A stretch of DNA of 64,000 nt from Amycolatopsis sp. GM8 (GCF_021653975.1 NZ_JAJKFK010000003.1:1049182-1113181); one strand, 5' to 3'. Positions 9,083-17,865 are shown, counted from the stretch's first letter. Translations and numbers: made by a program. The notes: a model not told the origin generated them from the letters alone.

Positions 9083-9793
9083 ATGACAGGTAAGGACATT
9101 GACCGTGCGCACGAGGCGCCGATGGTCACGATGACGGTGGTCTGCCACTCGATGCACGGGCACACCCGGGTGCTGGCCGAGCACCTCGCCGACGGGGCGC
9201 GGCTGGTGCCGGGCGCCCAGGTTCATCTGGTCGAGATCCGCCCCGAGGAGGTCATCGCGGGGCGCTGGCACGACGCGGAGGTGCTGGCGCTGCTCGACCG
9301 CTCGGATGCGATCGTCTTCGGCTGCCCGACCCTGATGGGCAGCGTTTCCGCGGTGTTCAAGGCATTCATGGAGGCGGCGCTCACGCCTTACAAAACGCGG
9401 GCTTGGCAGGACAAGCTCGCCGGGGGTTTCACCATGTCCGCCTCGCAGAGCGGCGACAAGCTCGTGGTCCTGGAGCAGCTGGTGGTTTTCGCCGCACAGC
9501 TGGGGATGCAGTGGATCGGCGTGAGCGACCTGCCGGGCAACAACTGGACCGGCGGCAGCCGCGACGACGTGAACCGGCTGGGCTCGTGGCTGGGCCTGAT
9601 GAGCCAGAGTCATTCCGACCAGGGACCGGAGCACGCCGGATCCCGTGGCGACCGCGTCACCGCGGCCCGCTACGGCGAGCGGATCGCCCGGCTGGCTCAG
9701 CGTTGGGTCAACGGCGTGCCCTACGAGACCCCGCGAATGACCCCGGAGGAAAGCCGCGCACTGTCCGACTCCATCAGGAAAACACCCGCCTGA
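9083..9793 (+). CDS. flavodoxin-like NAD(P)H-dependent oxidoreductase (WrbA-like)
   Basis: This 236-residue flavodoxin-fold protein has the FMN phosphate loop SMHGHTRVLAEHL, then GCPTLMGSVSAVFKAFME and the flavin-shielding GGFTMSASQSGDK. Enzymes of this type reduce quinones or other electrophiles with NAD(P)H through FMN. The ATG at 9083 is preceded by a weak GGTGAAG. ATG 9122 (MVTMTVVCHSMHG) would also give a complete domain. It is divergent from the LysR gene and probably controlled by it. It ends 10 bases before the convergent hydrolase gene. Confidence 0.8.
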   Translation: MTGKDIDRAHEAPMVTMTVVCHSMHGHTRVLAEHLADGARLVPGAQVHLVEIRPEEVIAGRWHDAEVLALLDRSDAIVFGCPTLMGSVSAVFKAFMEAALTPYKTRAWQDKLAGGFTMSASQSGDKLVVLEQLVVFAAQLGMQWIGVSDLPGNNWTGGSRDDVNRLGSWLGLMSQSHSDQGPEHAGSRGDRVTAARYGERIARLAQRWVNGVPYETPRMTPEESRALSDSIRKTPA

Positions 9794-9803
9794 CGGAGCA
9801 CGG

Positions 9804-10478
9804 CTACTCCGACAGGAACTTCAGCACGGCATCCAAACAAGACACGTCCGAAGTGGTCGCGAAATGGTCCACGCCCCGCAAGGTGACGCCGCAGGCGTCC
9901 GGGAGCGCCGCCACGAACCGGTCCGCTGGGCCCGCTGGGTCGCGGTCGCCGATGACCACCAGTGCCGGCGCGGTGATGCGGCGCAGTTCGGCGGCCGGTA
10001 CCGGGCCCGGGACGGCGCGCAGGTAGGCCGCGACCGCCGCGGGATCGTTGCCCGCGGCGGCGATCATCCGGCGGAACACCCTGGTGTGCACGTCGCCCGG
10101 CGGGTCGGTGGCCTCGATGGCGTCCGCGAGCCTCAGGCGCACCGTGTCGTCTCGCGGCTCGAGGACGCCGTCGCCGATGCCGAGGAAGGCGACTCGCCGG
10201 AACGCCTCCGGCGCACGCGCCGCCGCCCGGAGAACGGCTTGACCGCCCGCCGAGAAACCGACGGCGTCGATCGCGCCGTGCTCCCCCGCCACGTCGAGGA
10301 TCCGTTGCGCGGCATCGGGTTCCGGCCCGGCCGGACCATGTCCGGGCAGGTGCACGCCGATGACCTCGTGCCCCTCGTCGCGCAGGAGGTCCGCCCAGCC
10401 GGACGCCACCCAGTTGCGCTCGAACGACGACCCCAGCCCGTGCACCAGCACGACGGGCACTCCACCGTGTCCCACCAC
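9804..10478 (-). CDS. alpha/beta hydrolase
   Basis: At 224 residues this is a compact but complete alpha/beta hydrolase. The oxyanion segment VLVHGLGSSFE, the nucleophile elbow GFSAGGQ, the acid segment VIGDRDPAG and the histidine segment GVDHFATT are all in order. It is therefore an esterase- or C-C-hydrolase-like enzyme of unknown substrate. It lies 22 bases downstream of the aldehyde dehydrogenase gene on the same strand and is likely co-transcribed with it. Confidence 0.85.
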   Translation of the reverse strand: MVGHGGVPVVLVHGLGSSFERNWVASGWADLLRDEGHEVIGVHLPGHGPAGPEPDAAQRILDVAGEHGAIDAVGFSAGGQAVLRAAARAPEAFRRVAFLGIGDGVLEPRDDTVRLRLADAIEATDPPGDVHTRVFRRMIAAAGNDPAAVAAYLRAVPGPVPAAELRRITAPALVVIGDRDPAGPADRFVAALPDACGVTLRGVDHFATTSDVSCLDAVLKFLSE

Positions 10479-10500
10479 CGCCTCCTTTCCGTCGCCTCGA

Positions 10501-11931
10501 TCAGAGCGCGATCCCGGCGATCTTCTCGTCCAGGTACTCGTGAATCCCTTCCCGGGCGCCTTCCCGGCCGAGGCCGCTCTCCTTGATCCCGCCGAACGGC
10601 ACGGCGGCCGAGGTCGGGTTGACGTCGTTGATGCCGATGATCCCGAAGTCCAGCGCTTCCGCCGCCCGCAGCGCCCGGCTCAGGTCCCGGGTGTAGACGT
10701 AGGACGCGAGCCCGTAGTCGGTGTCATTGGCCATCTCCAGGACCTCGTCCTCGTCGTCGAACTCGACGATCGGCGCGATCGGCCCGAACGTCTCCTCGCG
10801 GTAGATGACCATGTCCGGGGTGACCCCGCGAAGCACCGTGGGCGCCCAGAAAAAGCCGTTGTCGTACTCGGGGCCTTCGAGCCGGTGGCCGCCCGCGAGG
10901 ACTTCGGCCCCCTTCGACACCGCGTCGTCGACCTGCCGCCGCATCTTCGCCAGCGCCTGCTCGTCGATCAACGGCCCCATCCCGACGCCGTCAGTGAGCC
11001 CGTGGCCCGTCACGACCTTCTCCAGCCGCTGCCGCATCGTCGCCGCGAAGGGCTCCACGATCGAGCGGTGCACGAACAGCCGGTTGGGGCTGATGCAGGC
11101 CTGGCCGGTGTTCAGCAGCTTGATCGCGGCGGCCCCCTTGGCGGCGTGCACCGGATCGGCGTCGGCGAACACGACGAACGGCGCGTGCCCGCCCAGTTCC
11201 AGCGACACCCGCTTCATCTGCTCGGCCGCCCGCGCGGCGATCGCCTTGCCGACCTCCGTCGAGCCGGTGAAGCTGATCTTGCGCACGGCGCGCTCGCTGA
11301 GCAGGACATCACCGATGGGCGCCGGGTCCGAGGTGGTCAGCAGGTTCACCACCCCCGCGGGCACACCGGCCTCTTCGAGCAGCTTCACCGTTTCCACCGC
11401 GCACAACGGGGTCTGTTCCGCGGGCTTCACGACGACCGTGCAGCCCGCCGCCAGCGCCGGCGCGATCTTCCGGGTGAGCATCGAGATCGGGTAGTTCCAC
11501 GGCGTGATCATCGCGGCGACGCCGACCGGCTGGTGCAGGACCAGGAAACGCTGGTCCGCGCGCGCCGACGGGATCGTCTCCCCGTACACGCGCTTGGCCT
11601 CCTCCGCGAACCACAGCAGGAAGTCCGCCGCGTAGCCGACCTCGGTCCGCGCCATCTTGAGCGGCTTGCCCTGCTCGCGTGTCATCAGCGTGGCGAGCTC
11701 CTCGCGGCGCTCGGTCATCAGCTGCCAGGCGCGGTAGAGGACGGCCGAACGCTCATACGGCGTGGTCTTCGACCAGGTGCGGAAGGCTCGCCGGGCGGCC
11801 GCCACGGCGGCCACCGCGTCTTCCCGGCCCGCGTCCGCGACCGTGCCCAGCAGGTCGCCCGAGGCCGGGTCACGGGATTCGAACTCGCGGCCGGACTCCG
11901 CCGGCTTCCAGGCTCCGTCGAGGAAAAGCAT
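10501..11931 (-). CDS. gabD: succinate-semialdehyde dehydrogenase-like NAD(P)-dependent aldehyde dehydrogenase
   Basis: The 476-residue length and motifs fit the GabD group. The cofactor segment ITPWNYPISMLTRKIAPAL, the glutamate motif LELGGHAPFVVF and the catalytic cysteine in NTGQACISPNR are present. Enzymes of this group oxidise succinate semialdehyde or similar short semialdehydes. It is the first gene of a two-gene unit with the alpha/beta hydrolase. The 165 bases separating it from the divergent GntR gene hold a palindrome at 12001-12017, so GntR control is likely. The exact aldehyde is not certain. Confidence 0.8.
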   Translation of the reverse strand: MLFLDGAWKPAESGREFESRDPASGDLLGTVADAGREDAVAAVAAARRAFRTWSKTTPYERSAVLYRAWQLMTERREELATLMTREQGKPLKMARTEVGYAADFLLWFAEEAKRVYGETIPSARADQRFLVLHQPVGVAAMITPWNYPISMLTRKIAPALAAGCTVVVKPAEQTPLCAVETVKLLEEAGVPAGVVNLLTTSDPAPIGDVLLSERAVRKISFTGSTEVGKAIAARAAEQMKRVSLELGGHAPFVVFADADPVHAAKGAAAIKLLNTGQACISPNRLFVHRSIVEPFAATMRQRLEKVVTGHGLTDGVGMGPLIDEQALAKMRRQVDDAVSKGAEVLAGGHRLEGPEYDNGFFWAPTVLRGVTPDMVIYREETFGPIAPIVEFDDEDEVLEMANDTDYGLASYVYTRDLSRALRAAEALDFGIIGINDVNPTSAAVPFGGIKESGLGREGAREGIHEYLDEKIAGIAL

Positions 11932-12000
11932 GGCTCTCCGATCGTCTCACTGGGCGCCCAGCGTACGTACGACTCAATCAGTAACATATTCATACGGTTT

Positions 12001-12017
12001 GCACACGTGCCGTGTGC
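12001..12017. promoter_or_regulatory. palindrome in divergent aldDH/GntR promoter
   Basis: GCACACG-TGC-CGTGTGC is a perfect 7-bp inverted repeat with a 3-bp spacer. It sits in an A/T-richer stretch (11970-12060) between the divergent aldehyde dehydrogenase and GntR genes. The size and symmetry fit a dimeric GntR-family operator, most simply that of the regulator at 12097. Confidence 0.55.
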
Positions 12018-12096
12018 TACACCACCCCTGACCCATCAAGGGCATTGAGGTGTATCATTTAACCTTCAACCCCGCCGAGCTGAGGGGAGCTGCGGT

Positions 12097-12897
12097 ATGG
12101 AGCCCGCTGCCGAGCCGCAGGACCTGCCGCAGACACCGAACCGCCTGCGTTCCGTGGACGTCGATCGCGTCCGCGTGCCCAAGACGGCCGAGGTGATCGC
12201 GCGGACGTTGCGCTCGCAGATCGTCCATCGCGAGATCCCCGAGGGTGCCGCCCTGCCCAGCGAGGCCGAGCTGATGGCGCGGTTCGGGGTCTCACGGCCT
12301 TCGCTGCGCGAAGCCTTCCGCATCCTGGAATCCGAGCAGCTGATCGCCGTCCGGCGCGGTTCCCGGGGCGGCGCCAGGGTGACCCGGCCGGACGTCACCG
12401 TGGCCTCCCGCTACCTCGGGCTCCTCATGCAGGTCGACGGCGTGCTGCTGAGCGACGTGTTCCAGGCGCGGGCACTGATCGAGCCGATCGCCCTGCGTCT
12501 CATCGCGCAGCGCGAGGACCGGGCCGCCGTGGCCGACCAGCTGCTGGCGGTTTTCGACCAGGTGGCCCTCGCCACGGCCGCGCGGCGGCGCGCCGAGGTG
12601 TGGCTCGACTTTTTCGTGCTGCTGTTCGAGCTCGCGGGCAACAAGACGCTCCAGCTGCTCTACAGCACACTCACCGAGGTCATCCGGCACGAGCTGATGG
12701 ATTCGATGACCGGCGCCACCGCCGAGAACAACCTGGTGACGCGGAAGGCCGTGACGAAGGCCATGCGCCTCGTCGCGGCCGGCAAGGCCGATGAGGCGGC
12801 CACTTTCTGGCGCGATCAGATGTTCCTGCTGGAGGAGCGCGTGGCCCGGATGCACCAGGACAAGACGATCGTCGACGCGGTGACGGATGGCGCCTGA
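12097..12897 (+). CDS. GntR family (FadR-type) transcriptional regulator
   Basis: The protein has 266 residues, with an N-terminal winged helix (LPSEAELMARFGVSRPSLREAFRILESEQLI) and an all-helical FadR/FCD-type effector domain. The ATG follows GAGGGGAGC. It is divergent from the aldehyde dehydrogenase/hydrolase operon and lies 50 bases upstream of the MoxR-like gene. It could control either side. FCD regulators typically bind carboxylates or acyl-CoA. Confidence 0.88.
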   Translation: MEPAAEPQDLPQTPNRLRSVDVDRVRVPKTAEVIARTLRSQIVHREIPEGAALPSEAELMARFGVSRPSLREAFRILESEQLIAVRRGSRGGARVTRPDVTVASRYLGLLMQVDGVLLSDVFQARALIEPIALRLIAQREDRAAVADQLLAVFDQVALATAARRRAEVWLDFFVLLFELAGNKTLQLLYSTLTEVIRHELMDSMTGATAENNLVTRKAVTKAMRLVAAGKADEAATFWRDQMFLLEERVARMHQDKTIVDAVTDGA

Positions 12898-12947
12898 CCG
12901 CCTTGACCCCACGTGACCCGGCAGCACGCGAAGGAGCAGGTACCCCC

Positions 12948-13838
12948 ATGCCCGCGGATCTCCACGGCAGTCCCCGGTTCGCCTTCGCGGGCCCAGCGGC
13001 GGTCACCGAACTGCTCGCCTCCACCGGGTACATCGCCGACGCGGCGATCAGCGCCCGCATCCATTTGGCGGGTCACCTGGGCAAGCCGGTCCTCGTCGAA
13101 GGCCCCGCCGGAACGGGCAAGACCCAGCTCGCGAAATCGCTGAGCGCGGCCACCGGCGCGCGGCTGATCCGGTTGCAGTGCTACGAAGGCCTCGACGAGG
13201 CCAAGGCGCTCTACGAATGGGACTACCGCAAGCAACTGCTGCGCATCCAGGCGAGCCGGGAGGGCGGCTGGGACTCGGTGCAGGACGACATCTTCGGCGA
13301 GCAGTACCTGCTCACCCGCCCGCTGCTCGAAGCGATCCGGGCCGACGAGGACGTCGTCCTGCTGATCGACGAGGTCGACCGGCTCGATGTCGAGACCGAG
13401 GCGCTGCTGCTGGAGGTGCTGTCGGACTTCCAGGTCTCCATCCCCGAGCTGGGCACGATCGGCGCCCGCCGCCGCCCCCTGGTGCTGCTGACGAGCAACG
13501 CCAGCCGTGAGCTGTCCGAGGCGCTCAAGCGCCGCTGCCTGTTCCTGCACATCGGCTACCCGAGCGTCGAACGGGAGCGGGAGATCGTGCTCGCCGCCGT
13601 GCCGGGGATCACCGAACACCTCGCCACGGAGGCGGCGCGTGTGGTCGCGTCGCTGCGCGGGCTCGACCTGAAGAAGCGGCCGTCGGTGTCGGAAACGCTC
13701 GACTGGGCGCGGGCCCTGCTGCTGCTCGGGGTCGACGAGCTGGGCCAGGACCACGTCGTCGAGCACCTGCCGGTACTGCTGAAACACCAGAACGACATCG
13801 AGACCGCCGAACGGGAACTCGCGGAGAAATCCGGATGA
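12948..13838 (+). CDS. MoxR-type AAA ATPase (CoxD-like)
   Basis: The protein has 296 residues from the ATG at 12948, chosen because AAGGAG lies 12 bases upstream. Walker A is GPAGTGKT (52-59), Walker B is VVLLIDEVDR (136-145), and sensor 1 is LLTSNASRELSEALKRR. MoxR ATPases act as metallocofactor-insertion or complex-maturation chaperones with a VWA partner, which is encoded directly after it with an ATGA overlap. The closest described pair is CoxD/CoxE, which matures the Mo/Cu site of CO dehydrogenase-type hydroxylases. No molybdenum hydroxylase is encoded in this window, so the client is unknown. Confidence 0.88.
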   Translation: MPADLHGSPRFAFAGPAAVTELLASTGYIADAAISARIHLAGHLGKPVLVEGPAGTGKTQLAKSLSAATGARLIRLQCYEGLDEAKALYEWDYRKQLLRIQASREGGWDSVQDDIFGEQYLLTRPLLEAIRADEDVVLLIDEVDRLDVETEALLLEVLSDFQVSIPELGTIGARRRPLVLLTSNASRELSEALKRRCLFLHIGYPSVEREREIVLAAVPGITEHLATEAARVVASLRGLDLKKRPSVSETLDWARALLLLGVDELGQDHVVEHLPVLLKHQNDIETAERELAEKSG

Positions 13839-15196
13839 GCTCCCAGCCCGGACACGGCGTGCTCGCCGCGGTCGAAGGGCTCGTCGCCCAGCTGCGCGCG
13901 ACCGGGATGCCGGCGTCCACTTCGGACAGTATCGACGCCACGAGCGCCCTGCGCCACGTCGAGCTGACCGACCGTGCCGCGGTGAAGCACGCGCTGGCGG
14001 CCACGCTGGTGAAGGACGCGCAGCACCTGGGCACGTTCGACATGCTCTTCGAGCTGTTCTTCGCCGGATCGACCCTTCCCAGCACACTGGGCTCGCTCGA
14101 CGACGACGCGCTGGAAGAGCTGCTACACCAAGCGATCGCCGGCCAGGACGAGCTGTCGCTGACGCGTCTCGTCGCCGAGCTGGTGAACCGCCACGCCCGA
14201 TTCTTGCCAGGACAACCGGTCGCCGGCACCTTCCACGTCTTCCGGACCTTCCGCGCCGCCCACCCCGACGTGCTCCGGGCCCGGCTCGCCGAACCGCCGG
14301 AGGGCGAGGGACCCACGGCAGACCTGCGGGCCCGGCTTCTCGCCGACGAAGCCGAGCGCAAGGTCGAGCGGCTGCGGCAAGCCATCGAAGCCGAGGTGCG
14401 CCGCCGGCTCGTCGCGGACCGCGGTGCCGCGGCGGTGGCCCGCACGCTGCGGCAGTCCCTTCCGGAGGACGTCGACTTCCTCACCGCGTCGTCGCGGGAG
14501 GTGGCCGAGCTGTCGTCGATCCTGGCGCCGCTGCCGGCGCAGCTGGCCGCTTCGCTCGCCCGGAAGCGGCGCCACGGCCGGCAGGGCCGCATCGATTTCC
14601 GTGCCACGGCGAGGAAATCGATGTCAACCGGCGGGGTACCCGTGGAGCCCGCGTTCCACAAGCCGCAGCCGCCCAAGCCGGAACTGTTCGTGCTCGCCGA
14701 TATTTCCGGCTCCGTCGCGACCTTCGCGCGCTTCACCCTGCAGCTGGCGACCGCGATGCGCACCCAGTTCCGCGCCGTGCGGTGCTTCGTCTTCGTCGAC
14801 GGGATCGACGAGGTCACGCACCTGCTGGCGGAGGCGAAGAACGTCGTCGAGCTCGCCGAACGGATCGACGAGGCGCGCAGCGGCGTCCACCTCGACGGCC
14901 GCTCCGACTACGGCAACGCCTTCACCATGTTCCAGCGCCGGTGGGGCGGGCAGGTGAACAGCCGCGGCATCGTGCTCGTCCTCGGGGACGCCCGCTCCAA
15001 CTACCGTCATCCCGCCGCCGACAAGCTCGCCGCCGTGGCGAGCCGCGCGTCGCACCTGTACTGGCTCAACCCGGAAGCCCGCGCCGCGTGGGGCGACGGG
15101 GATTCCGTGATGCACGAATACCTCCCGCACTGCGACGGCGTCTACGAGTGCCGCACCGTGCGCCAGCTCAAGGAGTTCGTCGCACAGCTGGCCTGA
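13835..15196 (+). CDS. VWA domain protein (CoxE-like), MoxR partner
   Basis: This is a 453-residue protein. The C-terminal half is a von Willebrand A domain with the metal-ion-dependent adhesion motif DISGS (289-293). The N-terminal half is the helical region typical of CoxE-type proteins. Its start overlaps the MoxR stop (ATGA), so the pair is translationally coupled. CoxE homologues are needed with CoxD for active-site assembly in CO dehydrogenase. Two hot-dog dehydratase genes follow 14 and 27 bases apart, which is an unusual context for this pair. Confidence 0.85.
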   Translation: MSSQPGHGVLAAVEGLVAQLRATGMPASTSDSIDATSALRHVELTDRAAVKHALAATLVKDAQHLGTFDMLFELFFAGSTLPSTLGSLDDDALEELLHQAIAGQDELSLTRLVAELVNRHARFLPGQPVAGTFHVFRTFRAAHPDVLRARLAEPPEGEGPTADLRARLLADEAERKVERLRQAIEAEVRRRLVADRGAAAVARTLRQSLPEDVDFLTASSREVAELSSILAPLPAQLAASLARKRRHGRQGRIDFRATARKSMSTGGVPVEPAFHKPQPPKPELFVLADISGSVATFARFTLQLATAMRTQFRAVRCFVFVDGIDEVTHLLAEAKNVVELAERIDEARSGVHLDGRSDYGNAFTMFQRRWGGQVNSRGIVLVLGDARSNYRHPAADKLAAVASRASHLYWLNPEARAAWGDGDSVMHEYLPHCDGVYECRTVRQLKEFVAQLA

Positions 15197-15210
15197 CCCA
15201 GGAAGGTGCC

Positions 15211-15708
15211 ATGCTCGACAACACGAACATCTCGCCGGCGATGGCGGGCGCCGTCGGCGCCGAGATCTCGCGTACCACCAGCTATCCGATCGACGCGTCC
15301 GACATCCGGCGGTGGGCGATCGCGGTCTACTGGCCACAGCAGCCGCCCGTCATGTTCCAGGTCGGGGACGTCGCGCCGGAGGAGTTCAACCCGTTCGCCT
15401 GGGCGGTGGCCGGAAGCGTGGCGGCGAACCCCGGCGCCGCGCGGGATCGGAACGACCCCGACAACACCGAGCTCGCGCTCGGGATCCCCGGCCCGGGCCT
15501 GAAGTTCCAGCTGAACGGCGGCCTGGAGGTCGAGTACGGGACCAGAATGCGGGCGGGTGACGTGATCACCAGCGTGCGTCGGCTCGGCGAGTATTCGGAA
15601 CGCGACGGACGGCTCGGGCTGATGCTCTTCAGCCGCACCGAGGACACCTGGACCAACCAGGACGGCGAGCTGGTGAAGAAGACCGTCAGCACGCTCATCC
15701 GGTACTGA
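15211..15708 (+). CDS. FAS1-like dehydratase domain protein (MaoC N-terminal type)
   Basis: The 165-residue protein resembles the N-terminal hot-dog domain of two-domain MaoC dehydratases, which pairs with a catalytic MaoC domain. The segment SDIRRWAIAV near residue 30, the mid-protein GPGLKFQLNGGLEVEYGTRM and the C-terminal strand pattern fit. It lacks the catalytic D/H pair, which the next gene supplies. The ATG at 15211 has AGGAAGG upstream. Together the two would form a heterodimeric enoyl-CoA hydratase. Confidence 0.75.
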   Translation: MLDNTNISPAMAGAVGAEISRTTSYPIDASDIRRWAIAVYWPQQPPVMFQVGDVAPEEFNPFAWAVAGSVAANPGAARDRNDPDNTELALGIPGPGLKFQLNGGLEVEYGTRMRAGDVITSVRRLGEYSERDGRLGLMLFSRTEDTWTNQDGELVKKTVSTLIRY

Positions 15709-15735
15709 TTCCATGCTCCAGAAAGGAATCCAGGC

Positions 15736-16149
15736 ATGTCCCCGAGGAAGCCCGTGGCGGTCGGCGACGAGCTCGAACCGTTCGTGCGGGAGACCGGCTT
15801 CGCGAACTGGAACCGCTACGCGGCGGTCAACGACGAGTTCGTACCGATCCACATGGACGACGAGGCGGGCCGCGCCGCCGGCTACCCCACCGCGTTCGGC
15901 ATGGGCAACCTGCAGTGGTCGTATCTGCACAACCTGCTGCGCGCGTTCGCCGGCGATGACGGCGAGATCGTGCGGCTGAGCTGCCAGTTCCGCGGCCCGA
16001 ACACCAAAGGCATGACCGTCACCGCGAAGGGCGTGGTCACCGCCGTCGACGAAACCGACGGCGCTGTCACCGCCACGCTGGACGTCTGGACCGAGGACCA
16101 GAACGGCACCAAACTCGCCCCGGGAACGGCGGTCGTGCGCCTGCGCTGA
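15736..16149 (+). CDS. MaoC-like enoyl-CoA hydratase
   Basis: This 137-residue single hot-dog domain carries the hydratase-2 catalytic segment NDEFVPIHMDDEAG, with the Asp and His of the (R)-specific hydratase dyad, followed by GMGNLQWSYLHNLL. It probably works with the FAS1-like protein just upstream as a heteromeric (R)-3-hydroxyacyl-CoA dehydratase. The ATG follows AGAAAGGAATCC. It is likely the fourth gene of an operon that begins with the MoxR gene. Confidence 0.82.
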   Translation: MSPRKPVAVGDELEPFVRETGFANWNRYAAVNDEFVPIHMDDEAGRAAGYPTAFGMGNLQWSYLHNLLRAFAGDDGEIVRLSCQFRGPNTKGMTVTAKGVVTAVDETDGAVTATLDVWTEDQNGTKLAPGTAVVRLR

Positions 16150-16168
16150 GACCGGGCAAACTGCCCTC

Positions 16169-16453
16169 ATGACTATCCGGCTTTGTGTGCTGTTGTGGCC
16201 CGCCGAGGGACGTGACGCGGACCTACGACGCTACGAAGATGCCGTTCTCCCGCTACTTGGCGAGCACAGTGGACGACTCGTCACGCGTGAGACCGTCGTT
16301 CGCGCCAGTGACGACGAGCCACTGGAGGTTCAGGTGATCGAACTTCGGGACCAGGCCGCCCTCGATGGGTACCTGTCGGACCCGCGCCGGCTGGCGCTGG
16401 AGGAACAGCGCGCGGCCGCCATCACGCGGACGCAGATCCTGCGCCTCGGCTGA
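16169..16453 (+). CDS. small dimeric alpha-beta barrel protein (DUF1330-like)
   Basis: The 94-residue protein has the DUF1330-like pattern of a ferredoxin-fold dimeric barrel: CVLLWPAEGRDADLRRYEDAVLPLL, a middle strand with EVQVIEL, then ALDGYLSDPRRLAL. Such proteins are small stand-alone enzymes or stress-related proteins of mostly unknown role. It follows the MaoC gene by 19 bases. No catalytic residue can be assigned. Confidence 0.6.
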   Translation: MTIRLCVLLWPAEGRDADLRRYEDAVLPLLGEHSGRLVTRETVVRASDDEPLEVQVIELRDQAALDGYLSDPRRLALEEQRAAAITRTQILRLG

Positions 16454-16655
16454 CGGCCGCGCGGCGGGGAGCCTCAGGCCACTCGTGGCGCGACCACCAC
16501 CGCCACCCGCACAGGCCGCCCGGGGCCTCAGGCCACCTGGATGATCCCGGACCCCCATCGTGCCGCGACCAACCACCGCCACCCGCACGGGTGCGGTGGT
16601 CGGGCCACCACCATGCCGCGACCAACCACCGCCGCCCGCGGAGGCGCGCGGAGCC
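16454..16655. repeat. decayed tandem repeats at the convergent 3' ends
   Basis: This gap between two convergent genes contains three imperfect copies of a GCGACCAACCACCGCCACCC unit, at 16488-16512, 16562-16588 and 16615-16640. These alternate with copies of GCCTCAGGCCACCTGG at about 16471 and 16525. The second element resembles the last codons plus stop of the thiolase gene at 16656, so the tract looks like local tandem duplication of that gene's 3' end. CCGCAC/GTGCGG around 16583-16596 can form a hairpin and may act as a bidirectional terminator. Confidence 0.55.
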
Positions 16656-17825
16656 TCAGCCCACCTCGATAACCAGGGCACCGCCCTGGCCGCCGCCGGC
16701 GCACATCGCCGCGACGCCGATGCCGCCGCCGCGGCGGCGGAGCTCGTGCGTCAGGGTGGCGAGCATCCGGGCGCCGCTCGCCGCGACGGGGTGGCCCAGG
16801 CTGCAGCCGCTGCCATAGATGTTCACCAGCTCCTCGTCGATGCCCAGCTCCTGGCACGCGGCAACCGGCACGGACGCGAACGCCTCGTTGATCTCCCACA
16901 GGTGCACATCGCCGATCGAGAGCCCGGCGCGGAACAGCACCTTCCGGATCGCCGCCAGCGCACCATCACCGGTGTACTTCGGCTCGACACCCGCGGCCGC
17001 CCAGGCCCGGACCGTCGCGAGCCGGGTGAGCCCCTTCTCGCTCGCGAAGCCGTCGCTGGTCAGCGCCAGCGCGGCAGCCGCGTCGTTGATGCCCGACGCG
17101 TTGCCCGCGGTGATCGAGAAGCCCTCGATCTCCGGGTGCAGCGGCTTGAGCCCCGCCACTTTGTCCAAAGTGGAATCACGGCGCGGATGCTCGTCCACGG
17201 CGAATTCGACGACCGTGCCGTCCTTCGTGGTGACCTTGATCGGGGCGATCTCGTCGTCGAACTTGCCGGCGTCGATCGCGGCCACCGCACGGGCGTGCGA
17301 GCGCACCGCCCACGCGTCCATGGCTTCCCGGCTGAGGCCGTACTTGACCGCGAGGTTCCAGCCGACGGTGAGCGACACGTCGTCGTTCGCGTCCGCGGAC
17401 GCCGGGAAGGTGGGCGGCATCCTCGTCTCGGTGTCCGCGGTGCCCGGGATGCGCCACGACAGGGCCGGGCCCAGCGACGAGCTCTGCACCCCGCCGGCGA
17501 CGATCGCCCGGTCCATCCCGGCGATGATCGATCCCGCCGCGTTGCCGACACTCGTGAGGCTGCCGGCGCAGTGCCGGTTCACCGCCTGGCCCCCGACCCC
17601 GATCATGCCCGCGGCCACCGCGGCATGCCGGGCGAGGTCACCGCCGCCGTACATCTCCTCGGCCAGGATCACGTCGTCGAACTCCGCGGCGGCCAGGCCC
17701 GAACGGCGCACCGCCTCGGCGACGACGTGTTCGGCGAGCGTTTCGGCCGGTGTCTCGCTCAACGTGCCTTTGCGAGCGGTCGCGATGGGCGTACGGACCG
17801 CGCTGACGATCACGGCTTGGGACAC
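16656..17825 (-). CDS. thiolase (acetyl-CoA acetyltransferase family)
   Basis: The protein has 389 residues from the GTG at 17825, which has GAGG 7 bases upstream. A GTG at 17837 would add four residues. The acyl-accepting cysteine is in NRHCAGSL (about residue 86), the catalytic His motifs are NEAFASVP and GHPVAASGARM, and the second cysteine is in MCAGGGQGGALV. All catalytic residues are present, so this is an active thiolase, probably degradative. It is divergent from the acyl-CoA synthetase gene across a 95-bp promoter region. Confidence 0.92.
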   Translation of the reverse strand: MSQAVIVSAVRTPIATARKGTLSETPAETLAEHVVAEAVRRSGLAAAEFDDVILAEEMYGGGDLARHAAVAAGMIGVGGQAVNRHCAGSLTSVGNAAGSIIAGMDRAIVAGGVQSSSLGPALSWRIPGTADTETRMPPTFPASADANDDVSLTVGWNLAVKYGLSREAMDAWAVRSHARAVAAIDAGKFDDEIAPIKVTTKDGTVVEFAVDEHPRRDSTLDKVAGLKPLHPEIEGFSITAGNASGINDAAAALALTSDGFASEKGLTRLATVRAWAAAGVEPKYTGDGALAAIRKVLFRAGLSIGDVHLWEINEAFASVPVAACQELGIDEELVNIYGSGCSLGHPVAASGARMLATLTHELRRRGGGIGVAAMCAGGGQGGALVIEVG

Positions 17826-17865
17826 CGGGCACCTCACTGAACTCCGGGACTGGTCTCCTCGACAG

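Noticed and set aside
10360..12048. 562-codon open frame on the plus strand
   Set aside because: It is antisense to the hydrolase and aldehyde dehydrogenase genes; composition and lack of motifs mark it as a shadow.
16454..16655. CRISPR array
   Set aside because: The repeats are few, imperfect and irregularly spaced, without unique spacers of constant length, and no cas gene is present.
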